From: JBIOJM01 sp044450785
GTDB taxonomy: Bacteria > Planctomycetota > Planctomycetia > Isosphaerales > Isosphaeraceae
Assembly (NCBI GenBank): GCA_044450785.1
Contig: JBIOJM010000031.1
Coordinates: forward strand, 1 to 47,207
Direction: 5' to 3'
DNA: 47,207 bases
The translations under genes were made by a program, and so were the position numbers. This document shows, in pieces, positions 17,201-29,200 of the stretch; positions within the stretch are counted from its first letter, which is position 1, and every line of letters starts with the position of its first letter. The notes beneath the pieces are model-generated. The model made no database searches, was not told where the DNA came from, and was given only the letters and a program-made list of their open reading frames with translations.

Positions 17201-20200
17201 GACTCGATCACCGCGGCGATCGGCGCCAGCGGCAGCGTCGCGATCGTCGGCTCGGCCGGGGTCTACGTCCTGGGCATCACGACCCGGGCCTTCATCGGCA
17301 ACGATCCCACGAACCAGACCGCCGGCTCGACCAGCGTCCAGGCCGGCGGGAGCATCCTGGTCGCGGCGTCGGAGGCGACCACGCTGGACCTCCTCTCGGG
17401 CAACTTCGCCGGCTCCGGCTCCGTGAGCGTCGGCGCCGCCGCGAGCGTCCCGGTCATCAACAAGACGACCGAGGCGTTCATCGGGGCCGGCGCCCACGTC
17501 GGCGCCCTGGGCCTGGGCAGCGCGATCAATGCCGAGAACGGCCAGTTCGCCATCTCCTACCAAGCCTACGGCTCGGGGGCCGGCGTGGCCCAGCCCAAGC
17601 CGGAGAGCGCCACCCCGGGCGGACACAGCCTCAATAGCCCAAGGCTGGGCCAGGACCGGGTCGCCACGCCCCTTTCGCAGTCGGTCAACGGGCTGGCGGT
17701 CACGGCGGTCAACACCGACGCTCTCCAGGGCGTCGGCGTCACCGGCGGCGCGTCGGGGGCGGTCGCCGTCAACCTGAGCGGCTCGGTCGCCGTGCTGACC
17801 AACCACACCGACGCATACATCGGCTCGGGCGCGGCGATCAACTCCAGCAACGCGGGTGCCGCGAGCGGCCAGTCGGTCCTGGTGGCGGCCGGTAACGACG
17901 CCTCGTTCCTGGGCATCGCCGCGTCGCTGTCGATCTCGGGCACGGTGGCCGTCGCGCCGGGGGTCGTCGTGCTGGTGATCAACAACACGACCACCGCCTC
18001 GATCGACGATGGCGCCTCGGTCGCCGCCAGGGGCGACGTCGCGGTCGTCGCCCACTCCAGCGGCGACGTCCTCACGATCGCCGCCGCCGCCGCCGTCTCC
18101 GGCGAGGGGTCGGGGGGCGGGTCGGTCTCGTACATCGGCATCAACGACACGACCCAGGCCAATATCGGCAACACCGCGACCTCCGACGGAGCCGGTGCCC
18201 AGGTGAACGCCGGGGGCAACGTGCTGGTCGACGCCACCGACGACACCGTGGCCTACCTGATCACGGGCGCCCTCTCCATCGGGATCGGCGGCGCGGGGAT
18301 CGGCGCCGCGGTCGGCATTGTCGACCTGAGCAAGAACACCGACGCCTTCATCGGCAGCCACGCCACGGTCAACGCCCTGGGCAACACCCCCAGTCTCCCC
18401 GGCATCTTCGACGGGAATTACACCGGATCGGGCGACTTCGAGACCCTCTCGAGCTTCCACGGCGTGGCCGTCCAGGCGGCCACGAGCGAGAACGTCACCA
18501 ACGTCTCGGCGGCCGGCGCGGCCGGGTTCTTTGCCGGCCTGGCCGGCGGCGTCTCGATCGAGCTCTTCAGCTCGACCACCCAGGCCGATGTCGGCAATAG
18601 CGCCCACATCAACGCCAATTCGGTCGGCGCCGGCTCGGCGCAGGCCGTCGACGTCGCGGCGGTCAACCAGGCCACCAACTTCTCGTTCGCCGGCGGGCTG
18701 GGCGGGGGCATCGCCGGCATCGCCGGCGGCGTCGACGTCGGCCTCTTGAAGAACTCGACGCAGGCCTACATCAGCAACGGCTCCGACGTCCACGCCAAGC
18801 AGGACGTCGACGTTTATGCGCTGTCGAATGACAGCGTGCAGACCGATGCCCTGGGCGCCGCCGTCGGCATCGTGGGAGTCGCCGGGTCGGTGTCGGTCTG
18901 GTCGATCGGCCAGCCCTATGCCGCCGGCTACACCGACGGCAACGCCAGCGACGGCACAACCCAGAGCGTGCCGAACAGCGGAGTCACCAACTCGAGCTCG
19001 AGCGCGGAAGGCCAGACCGGTGGGGCCTCGTCGATGGTCGGCGGTCTGACCGACCCCATGAACAACGGGGCAGCCGGCAACACGCAGTACATCAGCGGCA
19101 CCGTCAGCTCGGACCAGGGCGGGGTCAACGGCTCCATCAGCGGAGACCCGGTCGCCAGCGCGATCAACAGCACGGCGGTGCCGGCGGGCACCGTGGCGTT
19201 CATCGGCTCCGGCGTCAGCGTGAGCGCGGGTGGCAACGTCAACGTCCGGGCCAAGAGCGAGGTCAGCTACAGCGGCTTCGTCGGCGGCCTGGCGGCCGGT
19301 GCGGTCGGCATCGGCGGTGCGGTCGAGATCGCCAACATCGAAGGAAGCACCCAGGCCTACATCGACGCCAGCTCGACGGTGAACGCCGGCGGCAATGTGG
19401 CGGTCGACGCCGAGCTCGTCAGCGACACCTCCAATGGCACCGCCTTCGCGGGCACGGCGGGGATCGTCGCCATCGGCGCGCAGGTTGTCGACATCCAGGA
19501 CAGCAGCACCGAGTCAGCGACCCTCAACAGCGGGGTGACGATCCCGCAGGCCGCGCAGGTTCAGGTGACGGCCTCGTCGAACCGCTCGCTGACGGCTCTG
19601 GCCCTGGGCGGGTCGGTTGGCGGCGTCGCGGCCGGGGTCGGCGTGGCGATCGCCAACGCCAGCGGCGGCCCGTCGGCCGGCATCGGCTCCGGTGCCCAGA
19701 TCGGCCAGACCGGGACCGTCGGCGGCTTGAGCGTTGCCGCCACCTCCACCGATGACGTCATGGCGAAGTCGTATGGCGTCGCGGCCGGGTACGTCGGGCT
19801 GACGGGCGTCTACGCCAGCGCCGAGTCCAACCCGACCGTCGCGGCCTCCCTGGGCACCAGCTCGGGCACCAACGCCCGCGTGAACGTCACCGGCACCATC
19901 TCGGTCGGGGCCACGTCGACCGGTCAGGCGTCCGGGAACGCGCTGGGAATCGCCGTCTCGGAGACCGCGTCGCTGGGGGCGGCCGTGGCCAACGCCCAGG
20001 TTTCGCCCGACACGACGGCCGAGATCGGCGGTCACGCGGTGCTCCAGGCGGGCCAGGACATCACCCTGTCGGCCTTGAACAATATCACGTCGGGAGGCAC
20101 CCCGCAGAACGACGGGGCCGACACCATGGCCCTCGCCGGCGCGGGCGCGATCGTCGTCGGCGCCGCCGGCGCGGGTGCCACGTCGACCACGTCACCCACC

Positions 20201-23200
20201 GTCGACGCGGGCGTCGCCTCCGGCGCCTCCCTGAGCGCCGGAAACAACGTCTCGATCGTCTCCCAGTCGCACGACCACGCCGGCTCCCAGGCGATTGGCG
20301 CGGGGCTCGGGATCGTGGGTGTCGGCATCAGCGTCGCCACCGCGACCGACGGCGAAATGACCAAAGCTCATTCGGATTTGAACGTCAACCTGACCGCAGG
20401 CAACAACATTTCGGTCACCGCCAACGGCGTCGACGACGCCTCGGCGAAGTCGGTGGCGGCCGCGGGCGGGATCGTCTCCGGTGACGGCGGCGACGCGACG
20501 GCCACCATCAACCCCACGATCAGTGCCACCACCGCCGGCGGCGGCAAGTTGAGCGCGCCGGCGACCATCACCGTCGCCGCGACCCTGACGCCCCAGTCGA
20601 GCGCCAATGTCGTCGGCGTCGCCGCGGGCGCCCTGGCCGTCGGCGCCTCCGTCGCCAACGCGACCGATTCGCCGGCGGTGACCGCCACCGTGGGCGGGGC
20701 CGGAACCAAGATCACCGGTGGCACTTTGAACGTCGACGCCGCGACCTACGTCCCGGTCGGCAACGACAGCGCGAGCTCCTCCGCCAGCGGCTCGGCCGGC
20801 GCCTTGATCGGCGTCGCGGCCACCTCGAGCACCGCGAACAACACCGGGACGCTCACCAGCTCCATCGCCAACCAGACGGCGCTCTTCATCTCGAGCGGGA
20901 TCACCGTCCAGGCGAACGGCAATACCGACCAGTACGCAATTGGAAACAGTGACGTCGGCGGGATCATCGCGGTCGGCTCGAACACGTCGACCGCCGAGTC
21001 AACCGCCCAGACCAACGCCACCGTCGGCAGCGGCGTCACCATCAGCGCGGGCGACGCGATCGGCGGCCTCACCGACGGGCAGATCTACTACGTCGTCCCC
21101 AGCTCCAATCCCAACCTCATCAGCCTGGCCAGCTCGTTCCAGAACGCCATTCAGACCTCCGGCGGCGCCCACCCGCAGCCCGGCAGCGGCGCCATCACGA
21201 TTCCCTTGAGTGTGCCGGCATTCTCCGCCGGCAACCAGAGCCTGACCCCCTACAACGGTGTCGGCGCCGCGCCCGTCCTCTTCGACCCGGCGACCGCCGT
21301 GAATGCGGGCGCCGGCACCATCAACCTCGGGTCGAACAGCTTGTATCTCGGCGAGCCGGTGGTGTACCACAAGAGCAACGGGCCGGCGCTGGCGATCTCG
21401 GCCAACGGCGACGACGTCAACTTCGGCGCCGCGGTCTCCGGCAGCGGCGGCCTGGTCGCCGGCTCCGCCGCCGCGGCGAACACCAGCACCGGCGGCGGTG
21501 CGAGCGCCTCCATCGCCGACAACTCCGGCCCCGGCACCAGCCTCCATGTCTCGAGCCTCACCATCACCGCGCTGCACACCGCGCAGTTCGACAGCCAGAC
21601 CAACACGATCCAGGCCGACGCCGTCGGCTTCAGCGGCTCGGCGGCCAACAACACCGACAGCTCCACGGTGAGCGCCCACATCGGCAACTACGCCCAGGTC
21701 GTCACCCAGAGCCTCCAGGTCCTCGCCACGAACACCACCGAGAAAAACCTGGTGCCGGCCGGTCAAAACAACGTGAGTGCCGGGTCGGGCGGCGTGATCC
21801 AGGGCAATGCCGCCCAGAGCACGACCACCATCGCCAACTTTACCACCGCGGATGTCGGCGCGCATGCGAACCTCAACGTCACCGGCAGCACCACCAACCC
21901 CGGGCTCTTCGAGCTGTACGCCTTGAACAACGTCGATGGCTCGGACACCGTCAAACTCGACACCGGTGGCTTGATCGACGGCTCCGACGCGACCTCCATC
22001 ATCCACGCCGACACCAACAACGCGACCGCCGAGATCGGGCCGAGTGCCACGGTCACAACCGTGGGCGACGTCAACCTCGACACCCGCACCACCAGCAACT
22101 TCACGGTGGCGCCCACGGTCCACACCTACGGCCTGGCTTCGCCGGGCTCGATCGACGGCGAGGCGACGATCAGCGAGAACGACGCGGTCAAAGTCGATTC
22201 AGGCGCCACCGTTCAGGCACAGGGCAACCTGAACTTGAACGCCGGCGGCGACATGGCCGGCGACTTGAACGACCTCACCACGGGATCCAATTCGTACGAG
22301 CTGAACGCCTCGGCCATTCCGGCCTTCGAGCTCACCTCGAAATGCGAGATCGACCAGAACAATACGGTCAACGTGGCCTCCGGGGCGTTGCTCCAGGCTG
22401 CCGGTAACGCCAACCTCATGGCCCAGAAGTACGGCAACGCGATCACCAACGCGTTCGGCACCGGCAAGGATTGGCTCACGGCCGTGGCCGGCGCTCTCGG
22501 CTCCCTGTTCGGCGGCACCGGCCTCTCCGCGAGCACTCATACCGGCACCGGCATCCTCAACACGACGACAACCGTTACCGTCAACGGCACCATCCAGCTC
22601 GGGATCAACAACGTCCAGTCGCTGACGATCAACAAGACCCTCAATCTGAACAACACCGTGCCGGTCCCCACGGATTACTCGGTGACCGGCCCCATCAGCT
22701 TCACCGTGGATACGGAATCCCTCGCCTCGGACCTTTTCCAGGAATTGCAGACGTTGCAGGCATTGCTGGTCGCCTACGCGGGCGACACCGCCGCCGAGAA
22801 CGCCTATCAATCCGACCTCCAGCAGATCCAGTTCCAGATGACGCAACTGGGCCTGTCCGAGACCGATGGCGGGACCACATTCTACAAGACGCAAGACGCC
22901 GTCCCCTTCGTCACTGTCAGCCCCATCTTCGCCGAGGCCGGCACCATTACCATCGACGGCGACAACCTCCTGGGTAGCGGCAGCCTGCAAGCACCGGGCA
23001 ACGTGAGCATCACCATCACCAACAACAGCCCGGCATTCCTCCGCCTCAACGCGATCACGATCCCGCAAAGCTTCGGCGGCACTCTCTTCTACGACGGGTC
23101 CACGGTCACGACCAACTCGGGCATCGGGGGAATCAACCAGAGCAAGACGACGCCCTCGTTTTCGATCACGACCTCGAACACCTCCAGCCCTCCCTCGGTC

Positions 23201-26200
23201 ACGATCACCAACACCTTCTCCTCGAAGGACCCGGAGAACATCGGCTCCTCCCAGACCGCCAATTTGACCGCGGGGTCGGAATCCGTCACCGGGCTGAACA
23301 CGGCGGGTTTCTTTGTCGGCGAGACGGTCTCTGCGCCTGGAGCGGGCATTCCCGCCGGAACCACAATCGCCCAGATTAACTCGTCTTCCTCGATCACGCT
23401 CAGCCAGAATGCGACGATCACGGGATCGTTCAGCGTGTCGTTCAATACCTTCGACGGCGTCAATTTCACCAGCCCGGACATCAACATCGACGGGCCGATC
23501 ACCGCTCCTCCGACCGTGCTGACCATATCCAGCCAGGGGAGCGTCGTCGTGAATGCGACCATCGACGTGGGGACGGTCACGATCACCGCCGGCGCGAACT
23601 TCATCCAGAGTTATGTCCCCGGGATCGACAGCATCGCAGGTGACCCCGCAACCCTCTGGTCGAACGTCTCGAGCCAAACCGAGGCCAACGCCGCCGCCGC
23701 CAATCCCAATCCCCCGCTGGGCAACTCCGTCAGCACCGCGAACTCCAGCGGCGCCTCCCTCCTGCCGGCGGTGGCCGCTGATCTGGCGAACCCCGGCGCC
23801 GGCAACATCATGGTTGGCAACGACGTTTTCATCAGTGCCCAGTTCCTCAACGTCGACGGCACGATCCAGAGCGGCCAGCCCTACCAGCAGGTGACGATCG
23901 ACAGCACGGTCAAGACGGTCTACAACCCCGACATCAAGGGGATGACCTGGACCGAGAGCATGACCCAGGCCATCACCGCCGCGGCAACCGCGTACCTGGA
24001 TTGGAAGAACGGAGACCACGCCGACGCCCAATCCCTGGTCTCATCGCACGGGTTGTTCACCAATGATTATCTGGAATTCTTGCTCCCCGAGGGAACCGCT
24101 GACAACATCTACGTCTACTACGAAGGTCAAACCGGCCAGCTCGCGCTGGGGCAGACTGATGTCCAGGGCGGGCTGGTGGTGCTCTACGGCGACCTCATGA
24201 GCACCGGCTCCGGAAACCTCAACGTCCTGGACGGGTATGGAGCGATCAACGTCGCCAACAACACCAGTTATCCCCTCGTCGAGACCGGCCTTTCCACGGG
24301 CGGAGGCACCGCGGGCGAGTTGAAGATCACCGACACGGGCAAGCAGAATGCCCAGGGCCAGCCGCTGGTCACGGAGTACTACCGACAGAATGGACAGGTC
24401 TACTCCCAGAGCTATTTCGCCAAACCCGACGGCACGGTCGCTTCGGTCGTGTCGTCGCCGGCCCAGTACTCCGGCCCCAACGCCGGCGCCCGCACCGCGA
24501 GCTACCAGCCGGCCGCCGCACGGTTCGTCTGGGAGGACGGGCAGGACCTCTCGGTGACGGTCACCGATAATTACCAGACAAGCAGTTGGGCCAGCATCAT
24601 CCATCTGAACTCGAGCGATCTCGTCAGCTCGACAACTCACGCCGGTACGCCCGAACCGCTGCTCGACGGCGAATGGATCGATAACGCGGCGACTGACCCG
24701 AGCTTCCAAAACCTCACCCCTGGCACCGGCATCGACTCCGCGGATTACACGTACTCGTTCGAGCAGATCAACACGGGCACCCCGACGACCCAAGTCTCCT
24801 CCTCGCAGAACTCGACCTGGTACGGCACGACGACGTATTACGAGACGACCGTCACCACCACGCCCAAGAAGAACATCAATGTGAACAGCATTCGAGCCGA
24901 CCGGCCGATCAACATCGACTTCATCGGCTTTGACGAAGGCTCTTCCCAGCAAAAGCTGTCCGTGAGCACCGAGGGCGACCTGTTGATCAATGGCCCGATC
25001 GCCAACGCCGCCGGCCCGACGACCTTGAGCTCTTCGGGCGGCAGCATCGAGCAGGAGAACCCAGGGCCCTCGGTCGGCGGCCAAAACATCACTCTGAGCG
25101 CCGCCAACGGCATCGGCGGGACCACCCCGGTGCTGCTCAACATGACGAACATCTCCCCAACCAACATCCCGGGCACGTTGAACGCGACCTCCACCAATGG
25201 CAATATCAACCTCAACGATGTCTCGGGCTCGATGAAGATTGGCCAGATCACCACGTCGCAGGGTACTGGAAACGTCACCTTGACCGCCGACGAGAACATC
25301 CTCGCGGCCAATGCGAGCAGCCTCGTCGAGGGGGGCGCGATCGCCCTGACCGCGTCGTTCGGCTCCGCCGGCAGCCTGGGGACCGGCGGCACGGCCAACG
25401 CCCCAGCCGGCGATGCACTGCCCATCAACGTCGATGTCGGCACCGCGAGCGTCGACAGCCTCAAGGTGACGGCCCAGGGCGATGTCTACGTCAAGCAGAC
25501 CACCGGAGACCTACGGCTCGACAAGATCGCCTCGTCTTCCGGTAACGTCCGCGTCGAGGTCCCCAATGGCGACCTGGTCGATGCCAACAACATCTCGGTC
25601 CCCGACACCCAGAACCTCACCCTGCTTGAAGCGCGCTGGATGAGCATGCTGGCGACCCAGTCCACGGCCCAGATCAGCATCAATGACACCATCAACGCCT
25701 ACGAAAGCCAGATCGACCAGGAATATCAGACCTACTGGCAGTTCCGCAACGAGCAGCCCAACCCGAGCGTGTTCGACCCCAACTTCCAGGTGACGCTGTC
25801 GCCCGGACAAGTGGCGGCCTGGACCACGTACTATCAAGGGCAGGGGCTCACCCCCACTCAAGTGGCCGCCGCCATCACCACACTGCAGAACGCGGATACC
25901 CAGGAATATCGCACCTTCAACGCGACATTCGGCAAGCTGGGTAACAGCTTCGACCCGAACTACCGGTATTACGCCAACCAGACTCCGCTGAACGTCAACT
26001 CCAACCTGACCTTCGGCGCCTCGAGCCTCGACGTCACCGGTTTCTTGATCACCCTGCCCGGGAATGGCTACTCGACCGGCACGCCGTTGGTTTATCACGC
26101 CAACGGCGGATCGGTCGCCGGCCTGGTCGACGGCGGCACCTACTACGCAATCGCGGTCGCCAGCAATCCCAACCAGATCAGCCTGGCATCGAGCTACGCC

Positions 26201-29200
26201 AATGCGACCGCGGCGACCCCGATCCCGATCCATCTTTCCTCCATCACCGGCACCGGCAACACCCTCTCCGAAATCTTCGCCAACCCCAACGTGGCCTTCG
26301 GCGCCTCGAACATCGACGGGACGGGTTACTTGATCAACCTGCCCGGGAATGCCTACACCACCGGCCAGGCCGTGGTTTACCACGCCAACGGCGGGTCGGC
26401 CGCCGGCCTGGTCGACGGGGGCACGTACTACGCGATCGTGAGCTCCGGCAACCCCAACCAGATTAGCCTGGCGTCGAGCTACGCGAATGCGACCGCTTCG
26501 ACGCCGGTCCCGATCCACCTCTCCCCGATCACCGGTACCGGCAACACCCTCTCCGAGATTTTCCAGACCTTCGGCGCCTCGAACATCTCGTCGGGCGACT
26601 CGATCAACCTGCCCCAAAACGTGTTCAACACAGGCCAGGCCGTGATCTACCATGCCAACGGCGGGTCCGTGGGTGGCCTGACCGACGGCGGCACGTATTA
26701 CGTGGTCGTGGACCCGAACAACACGGGCAGCTCGGCCTACATCGGGCTGGCCTCCAGTTCCGCAAATGCGACGGCCGCGCCGCCGGTCTTGATCCAGCTC
26801 ACGAGCGTCACGGGCACCGGCAACTACCTTTCCGAAGTCGACGTGGAGGCGCAGCGCGCCGCCTGGAGCCAGAGCCAGTTGCAGAACTCGATGGACCTCA
26901 GCATCATCGAGCCGGTGTTGTTCCCATCGACTGTCCAGGCGATTCCCGATCCCAACTTCGAGGGGAAGAACATCGCCATCGTGGTATCACACAGCATCGG
27001 CACTGTCTCGGGCCAGGATGTGATCGCATTGCCGCTTTCGGCCGCACTCCCTCAAAATGAGGCCCTCGACCTCGCCGCCGCGCAGCCCGCGGACATCATG
27101 TTCTACAATGCCGGCCACGTCCTGACGTTCCCGACCGACCCGTCATTCAATCCCGTCGAGCTGACGGTCACCCTCGAGAAGGGCGTCAGTCTGGAAAACT
27201 CGGGGTTGGTGGACGCGACCGCCGGCCAGAACATCGAGCTCGTTTCCGGCCAGGACGTGGTGAACAAGGGCCCGCTCCTGCCGATCACGATCGATCACCT
27301 GACCGCCCAGGGCGGTGCCATGGGCCATCCCACGGGCGTGACGCGCGTCCTCGGCCTGGACGGACTGGTCAACGGCGCGGCCTCCGGCATCAATATCACG
27401 AGCGGCAACCTCTTCCTGGAAGGGGGCAATACCGGCGGGATCGGCACGAGCATGGCACCACTCTACATCGACCTGGCGACCGGCTCGCTCCTCGAAGAAG
27501 CCAACGCCCAGTTTGACGTCGACATCGTCGAGAAGAACGGCAGCCTGGACCTCGTCACCGCCTTCTCCGCCGTCGGGAGCGTCAACCTGACCGCCGACCA
27601 ATCGATCCTCAATGGCAACACGTTCAATAATATCAACGTAGAAGCCGCCAATATCAACCTGCTTGCCGGCAAGGATGGCGACACCACCAACACGATCGGG
27701 ACCGGCGCCGCCCCCCTGGACATCGTCTTGACCGGCGGATCGGTCGTGGCGCAGGCCTACGAGAATATCTACCTCGACGCAACTTCCGGCAGCCTGACCG
27801 CCGGCGGCGTCCATTCGCTGCACGGCGACCTCTTCCTGAGCGCCCCGTTCGGATCGATCCTGGAGCCCGCCAGCGAGCCGGTGGGCACCGCGGTCGCCAT
27901 CGGCAACAACATCACGCTCTCGGCCGATCCCCTGCTCGGCTTCATCGGCTCTCCGACTCAAGCCTTCGAGATCGACGCCATCGCCCCCGCCACGCTGACC
28001 GCCAGCAGCGGCCAGAACGCTTACATCACTCAACCCCTCGGCGACCTGTACCTCAAAACGGTGACCGTCTCCAACGGCGGCACGGCCTTCATCGTGGTTC
28101 CCGACGGCAATATCGACGACGGCAATCCCGGCGGCCAGAACGTCCTGGCGGGCAAGACTTACCTGTTCGCCAGCCTCAATATCGGCACGTCCGGCAGCCC
28201 GATCAGCACCCAGGTGGGCAACGTCCAGGGCCAGTCGACCACCGGCAGCACCTGGTTGATCAACAGCGGTGCGCTCTCCGTCGGCGGTGTCGCGCCGAAC
28301 AACGCCATGGGGATGCAGTCCGGTGGGACGATCAACGTTGTGGCCCAAAGCCCGATCACGATCATCCAGAACGTCCTTGCATTGAGCACGATCAACTATA
28401 CGTCCACCCATGACGCCACCGGGGGCAACACGGAACTGGCGTCCGGTGTGTCGATCGCTTCGACGACGAGCGCGGTGAACTTCTACACGGGAGACAATTT
28501 CACGGAGGATGCCGATAGTAAGAACCCGGCGGCTCAGACGGTCGTGGTGGCGGCCACCAGCATCAACATCTACGGTGACTACCAGAACGCCGCCGGACCC
28601 GGCGCCGTGATCACCGTCAACGGTGAGCTCATCGCGCCGAATATCAATATCTATGAGAATGGCGCCGATTCCGTCGTGAACCTGAACAACCCCGCCGGAA
28701 TCAACAACGCGGCCGGAGGCTATCCCGGGAAGCCGGCGGGATTGCTCACGGTGACCGGCGGCCCGGGCAATAACCAGCTCAACGTGAACGATTCGGCCGA
28801 TACCAAGTCGCAGTCCGGTATCTTGACCTCCACGACGATCACCGGCCTGGGGATCGGCGGCAAGGGCATCGTGTACACCAACATCGTGAACAACCAGGCT
28901 AGCCAGCCCTTCACGTTCAACCTTGTGGTCTCGCTGGGCACGGGCAACGACGTGTTCTCGATCCAGAGTACCAACGCCCCGACGAAGACCGAGGTGGTGA
29001 ACACGGGGGCCGCACAGGATCAGTTCAACGTCGGCAGCAAGAGTCCGCCGACAGGCGGCGGTCACACGCAAGGTGGCATCGTGGACAACATCAAGGGGCC
29101 ATTGACGATCCAGGGCTTCGGCAATGACACGACGAACGTGGATGATACGGGCAGCACCACTGCCAAGACCGGTACCCTGACCGCGACAAGCCTGACCGGC

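Noticed and set aside
15860..18793. 977-codon open frame on the minus strand inside the giant gene
   Set aside because: Its translation is rich in R, G, D and V as expected for an antisense shadow of a GC-rich Gly/Ala/Thr repeat gene; no domain is seen and the + strand protein is clearly the real one.
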